In this document: one piece after another, positions 18,072-25,481 of the stretch
Layout: each line of letters starts with the position of its first letter
Numbering within the stretch: position 1 is the first letter of the stretch
Source: Cellulomonas gilvus ATCC 13127
Lineage (GTDB): Bacteria; Actinomycetota; Actinomycetes; Actinomycetales; Cellulomonadaceae
Direction: 5' to 3'
Assembly (NCBI RefSeq): GCF_000218545.1
Contig: NC_015671.1
Span: 1,736,001 to 1,800,000 of the forward strand
Length of the DNA: 64,000 bases
The notes under the pieces: model-generated
What the model was told of the DNA's origin: nothing
The model's input: the letters and a program-made list of their open reading frames with translations, nothing else
The model's database searches: none
Position numbers and translations under genes: made by a program

Positions 18072-18099
18072 GGATACATCCCGGATACAAACCATGGTT
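18072..18099 (+). promoter_or_regulatory. Repeat and palindrome upstream of the ABC lipoprotein gene
   Basis: GGATACA occurs twice, starting at 18072 and 18083, exactly 11 bp apart. It is followed by the perfect 10-bp palindrome AACCATGGTT at 18090-18099. The cluster is about 75 bases before the start codon, so it could be an operator for control of the transporter. Confidence 0.35.
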
Positions 18100-18174
18100 A
18101 CCGTCGCGTCACGTTGCACGGGGTCCCGATGCCTTCGGGCCTCTGACGCATTCCTCACGGAGAGGTAGTACGAC

Positions 18175-19464
18175 ATGCTTCGTTCGCATCACGCGCTGAG
18201 GGCCGTCGCCCTCGCCGGCGCCGTCGCGCTGGTCCTGACCGCATGTGGGAACAGCGACGAGGACCCGGCCGCCGACCCGTCGTCGACGGGCGCCGCCCCG
18301 GCCGGTGACGGCGCGCTCGTCATCGGATCGCTGCTTCCCCAGACCGGCTCGCTCGCCTTCCTCGGCCCGCCCGAGATCGCCGGCGTCGACCTCGCGGTCG
18401 AGGAGATCAACGCGGCCGGCGGCATCAACGGCGAGGACGTGGTGGTGCACCACGCGGACTCCTCGGACGCGGACCACGCGGACGTCGCTCCGCAGTCGTG
18501 GACCGACCTCCAGAGCAAGGGCGTGCAGGCGGTCATCGGTGCCGCGTCGTCGTCCGTGACGCAGCTCGTCGTCGACGACATCGCGACCGCCAAGGTCGTG
18601 ATGGTCTCGCCCGCGAACACCGCGACGAGCCTGTCCGGGTACAGCGACTTCTACTTCCGCACCGCTCCGCCGGACACGGTCCAGGGGTCGGCGCTCGGCA
18701 ACCTCATCATCAACGACGGCGTCGAGAACCTCGGCATGCTCGTGTTCAACGAGGAGTACGGCACGTCGCTGCGCGACGTCGTCAAGGCCACGGTCGAGGA
18801 CGCGGGCGGCACGGTCACCTACGGCAACCAGGGCGAGGAGTTCGACCCGACGGCCCCGTCGTTCGCGGACCCCGTCGCTGGCGTCATGTCCTCCAACGGC
18901 GGCAAGGCGCCCGACGCGATCGCGATCATCGCGTTCGAGCAGACCAAGTCGATCGTCCCCGAGCTGGTCGCGGCCGGCTTCGAGGGCCGCATCTACATGG
19001 TCGACGGCAACACGGCGGACTACTCGAAGGACTTCGAGGCCGGCACGCTCGCCGCGTGGACGTCGCAGGGCACGATCCCGGGCGCCTACCCGTCGGACGA
19101 CTTCCAGGCCCGGATGCTCGAGGTCGACCCGGACCTGACGGACTACTCCTACGGTCCGGAGTCCTACGACGCCACGATGCTCATCGCGCTCGCTGCGCTC
19201 AAGGGCGGCGGCGTGGACGGCGAGACGATCCAGAAGAACATGGCGGCCGTCTCGGGCGCTGACGGTGGCACCAAGTGCACCGGGTTCCAGGAGTGCGCCG
19301 ACCTCGTCAAGGCGGGCGAGGACATCGACTACGAGGCCGTCTCCGGTGCGGGACCGTTCAACGCCGACAACGACCCGTCGTCCGCGTTCATCGGGATCTA
19401 CCAGTTCAACGACGACAACACCTACAAGTGGGTGAAGGCCGTCGAGGGCTCCGTCGAGGGCTGA
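18175..19464 (+). CDS. Branched-chain amino acid-type ABC transporter substrate-binding lipoprotein
   Basis: 429-residue solute-binding protein of the LivJ/LivK (HAAT) type. A lipoprotein signal peptide ends in LTAC with the lipidated Cys at residue 24, followed by an Asp/Ser/Pro linker to about 45. The mature domain begins VIGSLLPQTGSLAF and runs as a periplasmic-binding type 1 fold. It would capture branched-chain or related amino acids, or another small amide, at the outer face of the membrane. The ATG has GGAGAGG at 18160-18166. The matching permease and ATPase genes lie just beyond a terminator on the opposite strand. A perfect 17-bp hairpin follows its stop. Confidence 0.93.
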   Translation: MLRSHHALRAVALAGAVALVLTACGNSDEDPAADPSSTGAAPAGDGALVIGSLLPQTGSLAFLGPPEIAGVDLAVEEINAAGGINGEDVVVHHADSSDADHADVAPQSWTDLQSKGVQAVIGAASSSVTQLVVDDIATAKVVMVSPANTATSLSGYSDFYFRTAPPDTVQGSALGNLIINDGVENLGMLVFNEEYGTSLRDVVKATVEDAGGTVTYGNQGEEFDPTAPSFADPVAGVMSSNGGKAPDAIAIIAFEQTKSIVPELVAAGFEGRIYMVDGNTADYSKDFEAGTLAAWTSQGTIPGAYPSDDFQARMLEVDPDLTDYSYGPESYDATMLIALAALKGGGVDGETIQKNMAAVSGADGGTKCTGFQECADLVKAGEDIDYEAVSGAGPFNADNDPSSAFIGIYQFNDDNTYKWVKAVEGSVEG

Positions 19465-19483
19465 TGCCCTGACGGACCGACGA

Positions 19484-19522
19484 CGTCGGCCCCGGTGGTC
19501 ACCGCGACCACCGGGGCCGACG
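19484..19522 (+). terminator. Terminator of the ABC lipoprotein gene
   Basis: A perfect 17-bp stem pairs 19484-19500 with 19506-19522 around the 5-nt loop ACCGC, 19 bases after the stop. No T-run follows. Confidence 0.8.
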
Positions 19523-19600
19523 CATGTCCGCACCGCCGACGCGGGCCGCGTGCTCCGGGTACACGCCCGCCCCACCGGCCATGACCAGGCGCCAGGCACG

Positions 19601-19636
19601 ACCGAGGCGCCGTGCATGACCGCACGGCGCCTCGGT
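19601..19636 (-). terminator. Terminator of the liv permease/ATPase operon
   Basis: A perfect 15-bp stem pairs 19601-19615 with 19622-19636 around a 6-nt loop, 15 bases beyond the livF stop on the minus strand. It may also back up the plus-strand terminator. Confidence 0.75.
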
Positions 19637-19651
19637 GGTCGGGTCGGGTCG

Positions 19652-20452
19652 TCAGCCCTGCGTGTCGTCGTGCGCCGCGGCCTCGACGTCGGCCGCGAGG
19701 GTGCCGAGGTACAGCTCGATGACCTTGGGGTCGTTCATGAGCTCACGGCCCGGTCCGGAGTACGCGTTGCGGCCCTGGTCGAGGACGTACGCGCGGTCGC
19801 AGATCTGCAGGCACCGGCGCGCGTTCTGCTCGACGATGACGATGGACACGCCCGCCTTGTTGATCTTGCGGGTGCGCAGGAACGCCTCGTCCTGCCGCAC
19901 GGGGGACAGCCCCGCGGACGGCTCGTCGAGCAGCAGGACGGACGGGTCCATCATGAGCGCGCGCGCCATCGCAACCATCTGCCGCTCACCGCCGGAGAGC
20001 GAGCCCGCACGCTGGCGGCGGCGCTCCCCGAGGGCCGGGAAGATGTCGGTGACGAACTCGAACCGCTCGGCGAACCGCTTCGGGTCCTGGAAGATCCCCA
20101 TCCGCAGGTTCTCCTCGATGGTGAGCGAGGGGAACACGTTGTTGGTCTGCGGGACGAACCCCACGCCCCGGCGCACCAGCTTGTCGGCACGCTGGTTGGT
20201 GATCTCGTCGCCGCCGAGCACCACCGAGCCCTGGCGGATCGGCACCAGCCCGAACAGCGCCTTGAGGAGCGTGGACTTGCCCGCGCCGTTGGGGCCGATG
20301 ATCCCGACCAGCTCACCGGGGTGCAGCACCAGGTTGCACCCGTTGAGGATGTCGACGCCCGGCAGGTAGCCGGCGTACAGGTCGGTCGCGTCCAGCAGCG
20401 GGGTGCCCTCGGGTGCCCCGCGGTGGACGTCGGACACGGTGGTCGTGGTCAC
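19652..20452 (-). CDS. livF: Branched-chain amino acid ABC transporter ATP-binding protein LivF
   Basis: 266-residue ABC ATPase, one of the two motor subunits of a HAAT importer. Walker A is GPNGAGKST near residues 54-62, the Q-loop is FVPQTNNVF, the signature is LSGGERQM, and Walker B is LLLDEPSAGLSP. The C-terminal region has the typical KVIELYLG ending, followed by a ~15-residue Asp/Ala/His tail. The GTG start overlaps the livG stop by 4 nt (GTGA). It is the last gene of livH-livM-livG-livF. Its partner lipoprotein is on the opposite strand. Confidence 0.93.
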   Translation of the reverse strand: MTTTTVSDVHRGAPEGTPLLDATDLYAGYLPGVDILNGCNLVLHPGELVGIIGPNGAGKSTLLKALFGLVPIRQGSVVLGGDEITNQRADKLVRRGVGFVPQTNNVFPSLTIEENLRMGIFQDPKRFAERFEFVTDIFPALGERRRQRAGSLSGGERQMVAMARALMMDPSVLLLDEPSAGLSPVRQDEAFLRTRKINKAGVSIVIVEQNARRCLQICDRAYVLDQGRNAYSGPGRELMNDPKVIELYLGTLAADVEAAAHDDTQG

Positions 20453-21408
20453 TTGGTCGCCTCCTCGGCCTCGGCCTCGGCCTCGTACTGCTCGACCACG
20501 TCCTCCTCGAGGAGCGCGTCGTCGCCGAGGTCGGTGTCGTGGTGCGCGCCCAGGTAGGCGTCGACCACGGCCTGGTCCTGCATGATCGTCTCGGGCGGTC
20601 CTTCCGCGACCACCCGGCCCTCGGCCATCACGACGACCCAGTCGGAGATGTGCCGGACCATGTGCATGTCGTGCTCGACGAACAGCACCGTCATCCCGTC
20701 GTCGCGCAGGCCCTGGATGTGGCCCAGGAGGGACTGCGTGAGCGCGGGGTTCACGCCGGCCATGGGCTCGTCCAGCATGACCATGGTCGGGTGCGTCATG
20801 AGCGCACGGGCCATCTCGAGGAGCTTGCGCTGCCCGCCGGACAGCGAGCCCGCGAAGTCGTCGGCCTTGCCGTCGAGCTTGAACCGGGTGAGCAGCTCGT
20901 CTGCACGTGCGGAGATCGCGTCCTCCTGCGCGCGCCAGAGCCACGGCAGGAGGGCGGCGAACAGGTTCTCACCGCGCTGACCGGTGGCGCCCAGCCGCAT
21001 GTTGTCGATCACGCGCATGCGCGAGAGCGCCTTGGTGAGCTGGAACGTGCGCACCATGCCGAGGCCGGCCATGCGCGCCGCGGGCTTGCCCTGCACGGAG
21101 CGACCTTCGAACGTCCACGTGCCCGCGTCGGCCCGGTCGAACCCGGTGAGCAGGTTGAACAGCGTCGTCTTGCCCGCGCCGTTCGGGCCGATCAGGGCGG
21201 TGATCGCACCGCGCTGCACCTCGAGGTGCTCGACGTCGACGGCGTTGATGCCGCCGAACGTCCGCCGGACGCCGTCCGCGACGATGATCGGGTCCGGCTT
21301 GGGAGCGCCGGGGGTGCGGGGCACGTCCGCGAGAGCACGCGCGACGACCTCGCGCGGGGTCGGCGAGCGGTCGGGGACGGCGGGTGTGGGGGGCGTGTCA
21401 GCGGACAT
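20449..21408 (-). CDS. livG: Branched-chain amino acid ABC transporter ATP-binding protein LivG
   Basis: 319-residue ABC ATPase. Walker A is GPNGAGKTT near residues 75-83, signature LSGGQRKLLE, Walker B VMLDEPMAGVNP, and the H-loop lies in FVEHDMHMV. LivG proteins are usually about 255 residues; this one has a ~40-residue N-terminal Pro/Ala-rich extension and a ~30-residue acidic tail (Glu/Asp/Ala). The ATG at 21408 overlaps the livM end by 11 nt. It forms the second motor subunit with LivF. Confidence 0.92.
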   Translation of the reverse strand: MSADTPPTPAVPDRSPTPREVVARALADVPRTPGAPKPDPIIVADGVRRTFGGINAVDVEHLEVQRGAITALIGPNGAGKTTLFNLLTGFDRADAGTWTFEGRSVQGKPAARMAGLGMVRTFQLTKALSRMRVIDNMRLGATGQRGENLFAALLPWLWRAQEDAISARADELLTRFKLDGKADDFAGSLSGGQRKLLEMARALMTHPTMVMLDEPMAGVNPALTQSLLGHIQGLRDDGMTVLFVEHDMHMVRHISDWVVVMAEGRVVAEGPPETIMQDQAVVDAYLGAHHDTDLGDDALLEEDVVEQYEAEAEAEEATK

Positions 21409-22384
21409 CGATCGACAGCTCCTTCTTGTCGCCGAGGATGCCTTGTGGTCGGAAGATCACCAGGAGCATCAGGGTCAGGCCGACGAGCATCCAGCTGAAC
21501 GCCTCGGACTGCGTGCTGCTGAGGAACTCGAGCTGCAGGTCCCGCAGGACGGTCTTGACGAGCATGAAGACCGTCCACAGCAGCACCGAGCCCAGCACGG
21601 GCCCGAACACCGTGGCGGCGCCGCCCAGGAGCAGCACGGTCCAGATGTTGAACGTCATCGTGCGGCCCATCGCGTCGGCCTGGACCGACGTCGGGAGCGT
21701 GTAGAAGATGCCCGCGACCGCGCCACCCATGCCGCCCAGCACCAGCGCCTGCATCTTGTAGCCGTACACGTTCTTGCCGAGCGCACGCACCGCGTCCTCG
21801 TCCTCGCGGATCCCCTTGAGGACGCGGCCCCACGGGCTGCGCATCCAGCGCCAGACCAGCAGGCAGGCGATCGCGACGACGGCCCACGCGCACAGCCTCA
21901 GCCACCAGCTGCTGCCCGCGCAGTTGCTGTAGCTGAACGGGCCGAGCGCGGTCGTGCCGTCGGGGAACGGGCACAACGACTCGAACGTGCGCTTGTACCC
22001 GTCCCCTCCGGACAGCCCCGAGTTGCCGCCCGTGAGGTCGGTGAGCGAGGTCGAGCGGCTGACGATGCGCACGATCTCCGCCGCGGCGATCGTGACGATC
22101 GACAGGTAGTCGCCGCGCAGCTTGAGGGTCGGGATGCCCAGCAGGATCCCGAACACGGCCGCCGAGGCGAGGGCCGCGAGCACCGAGGCGAACACGGGCC
22201 AGCCGGCCATCGCGGTGATCGCGTACGAGTACGCCCCGAGCAGCACGAAGCCCGCCTGGCCGAAGTTGAGCAGGCCGGTCATGCCGAAGTGGATGTTGAG
22301 GCCGATGGCCGCCATCGCGTAGGCCGCGGTGGCGGGCGCGAAGGCCTCGCCGGCGACGTTGGTGAGGATCCGGGTCCAGTCCAT
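21398..22384 (-). CDS. livM: Branched-chain amino acid ABC transporter permease LivM
   Basis: 328-residue polytopic permease of the BPD_transp_2 family with about 8-9 hydrophobic helices. The family segment GLNIHFGMTGLLNFGQAGF is at about 28-46, and WGRVLKGIREDEDAVRALGK, the cytoplasmic coupling region contacting the ATPases, is near the middle. The C-terminus ends in FRPQGILGDKK, typical of LivM. The ATG at 22384 has AGGAGGG on the minus strand about 8 bases upstream. It pairs with LivH to form the channel. Confidence 0.93.
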   Translation of the reverse strand: MDWTRILTNVAGEAFAPATAAYAMAAIGLNIHFGMTGLLNFGQAGFVLLGAYSYAITAMAGWPVFASVLAALASAAVFGILLGIPTLKLRGDYLSIVTIAAAEIVRIVSRSTSLTDLTGGNSGLSGGDGYKRTFESLCPFPDGTTALGPFSYSNCAGSSWWLRLCAWAVVAIACLLVWRWMRSPWGRVLKGIREDEDAVRALGKNVYGYKMQALVLGGMGGAVAGIFYTLPTSVQADAMGRTMTFNIWTVLLLGGAATVFGPVLGSVLLWTVFMLVKTVLRDLQLEFLSSTQSEAFSWMLVGLTLMLLVIFRPQGILGDKKELSIDVR

Positions 22385-22400
22385 GGTGTCCCTCCTGGCC

Positions 22401-23819
22401 TCAGCCGATCCGGTCCCGGCGGCCCAGGATTCCCTGGGGCCGCACGAGCAGGACGAGGATGAGGATGAGCAGCGCGCCGGCGTACTTCATGTCCGACGGG
22501 ATGACGAGGCTCGACATCTCGGCGACGACGCCGATGACGATGGATCCGGCGAGCGCACCCCACGCGGTGCCGAGTCCGCCGAGCGTGACCGCCGCGAACA
22601 TCAGGAGCAGCACGGTGCCGCCCATGTTCCACGAGGTCGACTGGAAGTAGAGGCCGATGAGCACGCCGCCCAGCGCGGCGAGCCCCGCAGCGCCCGTCCA
22701 GACGATCCGGATGACGCGCTCGACGCCGATCCCGGACGCCGCGGCCAGCGCGGGGTTGTCCGAGACGGCCCGCGTGGCCCGCCCGGTGCGGGTGTACAGC
22801 AGGAACACCGCCACGCCGATGAGCACGGCGATCGCGATGCCCGCGGACAGCAGCGTCTGCGACGGCAGCGACACGGGCCCGAGCCGCACGGGCGACGGGT
22901 TGCTCGTGTCGATGCGCAGCTTGCCGCCGCCGAGCAGGAACTGGAACAGGTACTGCAGCACCATCGACAGGCCGATCGTGACGATCATCTGCTGCGTCAG
23001 CCCGATGCGCCGGCGCCGCAGCGGGTGCCAGATGCCCGCGTCCTGCAACCAGCCCGACGCCGCTCCGAGGAGCGTCGCGACGGCCGCGGCGACCGGCAGG
23101 GGCATGCCCAGGCTCTGCACGAACCAGTACGCGAGGATGGCGCCGAGCGTCACCTGCTCGCCGTGCGCGAAGCTGCTCAGGCCCGTGGTGCCGTAGATCA
23201 GCGAGAGACCGACCGACGCGAGCGCGAGCAGCAGCCCGAACACGAGGCCGTTGGCGAGCTGCTGGGCGACACGCTTGCCCGTGACGCCGCTGCCCGACGA
23301 GCCACCGGGCTCGGGCTGCGCGGTCGGGCCGTCGGTCGCGTCCGGGTCCGGGGTCGCGGTACCGCCGCCGCGCGGCTCACCGAGCGGGAACAGCGCGCCG
23401 AACTGGGCGTTCAGCGTCACAGAGACGGTCCGCGGGTTCTTGCCTGGGTCCCGCAGCTGCTCGCCCGCCGGGAGCGACGCGGGGTCGAGCGTGACGGTGT
23501 AGTCGCCCGCCTTGGTCACCGCGGCCGACCACCGACCGTCGCTGTCCGTGGTGGCCTCGACGCTCTGCCCCTGGCCCTCGACGGTGAGCACGACCCCGGT
23601 CGCGGGATCGCCGGCGCTGGTCCGGACCGTCCCGCCGACGCACGCGGTGCTCGCGTCGGGCGTGCACGCCGCGGTCGCCGCCCGGGCACCCGTGGGTACC
23701 GCGAGCAGGCCGACGAGTGCGAGCACCAAGAGGGTCAACCCGGTCACGAGCCTGCGGTGCCGGGCGCCCAGCCTGGGTGCGGGCCGGCCCGCTCGTCCGG
23801 GTGGGGCGAGAGCGCTCAC
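22401..23819 (-). CDS. livH: LivH-type permease fused to an extracytoplasmic Ig-like domain
   Basis: 472-residue protein, far longer than the usual ~290-310 residues for LivH. Residues 26-46 are a hydrophobic signal/anchor followed by ARAA. Residues about 60-138 look like a carboxypeptidase-regulatory-like beta-sandwich (GGTVRTSAGDPATGVVLTVE, then DSDGRWSAAVTKAGDYTVTL). Residues 147-180 are a Gly/Pro/Asp/Thr linker. Residues about 184-472 are the BPD_transp_2 permease with NGLVFGLLLALASVGLSLIY, GLSSFAHGEQVTLGA and a C-terminal VRPQGILG. The GTG at 23819 is supported by GGAGG a few bases upstream on the minus strand. It is the first gene of the permease/ATPase operon. The role of the added domain is unknown. 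Confidence 0.9.
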   Translation of the reverse strand: MSALAPPGRAGRPAPRLGARHRRLVTGLTLLVLALVGLLAVPTGARAATAACTPDASTACVGGTVRTSAGDPATGVVLTVEGQGQSVEATTDSDGRWSAAVTKAGDYTVTLDPASLPAGEQLRDPGKNPRTVSVTLNAQFGALFPLGEPRGGGTATPDPDATDGPTAQPEPGGSSGSGVTGKRVAQQLANGLVFGLLLALASVGLSLIYGTTGLSSFAHGEQVTLGAILAYWFVQSLGMPLPVAAAVATLLGAASGWLQDAGIWHPLRRRRIGLTQQMIVTIGLSMVLQYLFQFLLGGGKLRIDTSNPSPVRLGPVSLPSQTLLSAGIAIAVLIGVAVFLLYTRTGRATRAVSDNPALAAASGIGVERVIRIVWTGAAGLAALGGVLIGLYFQSTSWNMGGTVLLLMFAAVTLGGLGTAWGALAGSIVIGVVAEMSSLVIPSDMKYAGALLILILVLLVRPQGILGRRDRIG

Positions 23820-24261
23820 CGAGGACCTCCGTCCGTGGGTGCGTCGATGCCCCGGGTCCGGCGCATCGTGTCGTCGTGCTGCTGGTGCTGCGGTGCGTCT
23901 GGCTGGCGTACCTCGTCGTACGCCTCTCGGCTACCGGCGAGTACGGAGCAAGCCGGGCTGAGACTAGGAACAGATTGTGTCGGTCGCGTTTCGTGGAGAA
24001 CAGCACCTCGTACGGGTGTCGCTGCGTCTCGTCGTGCGAGCCTGCGGTGATCGGCGCAGTCTGGCAAGTGCGCGTGTGCAGCGCACGCGACCGCTCGTGG
24101 TGTCGGCGCGCCGCCCGCGACGCGCCGTGACCCCGCTGCCCGGTCCGTCCAGGACTAGGCATCCAGGGTCCCTCTGGTCCATGATCAGGGGCGGCGCCAC
24201 CGTGGGCAGCGGACGCGGCACCCCGTCCGGATACCCCCTCGTCCGTCGGAGGTTCACCACC
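23820..24261. other. Intergenic region between livH and a GNAT gene
   Basis: 442 bases between divergent genes without a credible ORF. On the minus strand TAGTCT (23961-23966) could be a -10 box for the liv operon, giving a leader of about 135 nt, but no -35 box stands out. GGAGG at 24248-24252 is the Shine-Dalgarno of the downstream gene. No strong hairpin or repeat was seen. Confidence 0.4.
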
Positions 24262-24915
24262 GTGCGACCCGGAGTACAGGCACGTGCTGCCCGTCCCGAC
24301 GACCTCGACGACCTCGTGCACCTGTGCATGGAGGCCCGCAAGGAGTCGGGCATGGGGGCTCAGCTCTGCACGGACGACGCCGAGCGCATGCGGCGTCAGG
24401 TCGGTGCGCTCCTCGCCGTCGAGGGCGGGCTCGTCCTGGTCGGGACGCTCGACGAGCAGCCTGCCGGCCTGCTGCTCGCACGCGTGGTCGGCCCGGGGCC
24501 GTTCACCGACGCGACCACGCTCGCGCTCGAGGCCGTGTTCGTGATGCACACGGCGCGCCGGCGCGGACTCGGTCACGCCCTGCTCGCTGCGGCGGCGCAG
24601 GCGGCCGAGGAGCACGGTGCGGTCGAGGTCTACGCCTCGCCGTTGCCCGGTGCGCGCGGCATGCAGCGGTTCCTGGCGCGGCTGGGCTTCGCCCCGGCCG
24701 CGGCGTTCCGCGTCGCCGGCACCGCGGCGCTCCAGCGCCGTCTCGCGCACGACCCTGCCGCGGTGGGTCCCGCGGTGCGCCGCGGCGCACCGCGCGGGCT
24801 CGAGGACCTCATCGCACGCCGCCGTCAGGCGCGTGCCGCGCGGCAGCCCGGGGACGACGCGATCACGGCGCGGCACCTGCACGTCGAACGAGCGGTGCCC
24901 GCGGCTCACCCGTAG
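24262..24915 (+). CDS. GNAT-family N-acetyltransferase
   Basis: 217-residue acetyltransferase. A single GNAT domain covers about residues 5-155: RAARPDDLDDLVHLCMEARK at the N-terminus, then the acetyl-CoA site HTARRRGLGHALLAAAAQAA near 95-114, and the GMQRFLARLGF strand near 133-143. The last ~60 residues are Arg/Ala rich and probably a flexible tail. The GTG at 24262 is chosen for GGAGG nine bases upstream and because the domain begins directly after it. The substrate is unknown. It converges with the thioesterase gene. Confidence 0.8.
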   Translation: MRPGVQARAARPDDLDDLVHLCMEARKESGMGAQLCTDDAERMRRQVGALLAVEGGLVLVGTLDEQPAGLLLARVVGPGPFTDATTLALEAVFVMHTARRRGLGHALLAAAAQAAEEHGAVEVYASPLPGARGMQRFLARLGFAPAAAFRVAGTAALQRRLAHDPAAVGPAVRRGAPRGLEDLIARRRQARAARQPGDDAITARHLHVERAVPAAHP

Positions 24916-24968
24916 CCGGCGCCGGCGTCGACGAGGCGCGACCGCCGCGGCGCACGACCGCGCGCCGG

Positions 24969-25463
24969 TCAGCGCGCGTCGACCAGCATGCAGGTCAGCC
25001 GGGCCGTGCACAGCCTGCGGCCGTCCTCGTCCTCGACGACGACCTCGTACGTCGCGAGCGTGCGGCCCAGGTGCACCGCACGAGCCGTGCCCGTGACCGT
25101 CCCGGCCCGCGCCGAGCGGTGGTGCGTCGCGTTGAGCTCGATCCCGACGGCTGCTCGACCCGGACCCGCGTGCGCGACCGCCGCATAGGAGCCCAGGGTC
25201 TCGGCCAGGGCGGCCGTCGCCCCGCCGTGCAGCAGCCCGAACGGCTGCGTGTTGCCCGCGACGGGCATCGTGCCCACCGCGAGCTCCGCGCTGACGTGCG
25301 TGACGGCGATGCCGAGCCGCTCGATCAGCGTCCCCCGTTCGTCGACGAGCGACGCCGGCCGGGGGCCGGACGCGGCGTCCTCGCGCGACGGCACGGCGAC
25401 GCCCGGGGACGGCGCAGCCTGCGGGCGGGCGGCGGGGGGCTCGGCGCGGGGAGTGTCGGACAT
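24969..25463 (-). CDS. Hotdog-fold thioesterase (PaaI/YdiI type)
   Basis: 164-residue acyl-CoA thioesterase. After a ~40-residue Pro/Ala-rich N-terminal segment comes one hotdog domain (about 45-160). It contains QPFGLLHGGATAALAETLGS near 76-95, whose HGG and Glu form the usual active site, and GIELNATHHRSAR near 109-121. It would release free CoA from small or aromatic acyl-CoA esters. Its ATG (25461-25463) lies only 18 bases from the polA GTG on the other strand and sits inside the predicted polA promoter, so the two starts cannot be independent. Confidence 0.85.
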   Translation of the reverse strand: MSDTPRAEPPAARPQAAPSPGVAVPSREDAASGPRPASLVDERGTLIERLGIAVTHVSAELAVGTMPVAGNTQPFGLLHGGATAALAETLGSYAAVAHAGPGRAAVGIELNATHHRSARAGTVTGTARAVHLGRTLATYEVVVEDEDGRRLCTARLTCMLVDAR

Positions 25464-25475
25464 GGCGGCTAGGTT
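25453..25475 (+). promoter_or_regulatory. RecA-NDp-like promoter of polA
   Basis: GTGTCGGAC (25453-25461), an 8-bp spacer and TAGGTT (25470-25475) match the layout TTGTCRGTG-N8-TAnnnT, with the TGTCRG core intact and the last two bases off. The GTG of polA follows 6 bases later, so the transcript should be leaderless. Confidence 0.5.
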
Positions 25476-25481
25476 GGCACC

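Noticed and set aside
18094..18096. ATG at 18094 as an alternative start for the ABC lipoprotein
   Set aside because: It lies in the AACCATGGTT palindrome, has no Shine-Dalgarno, and would add residues before a complete lipoprotein signal peptide.
23972..23990. TGTCGGTC upstream of the GNAT gene as a damage element
   Set aside because: Spacing to any TAnnnT box does not fit, and the nearest start is about 280 bases away.
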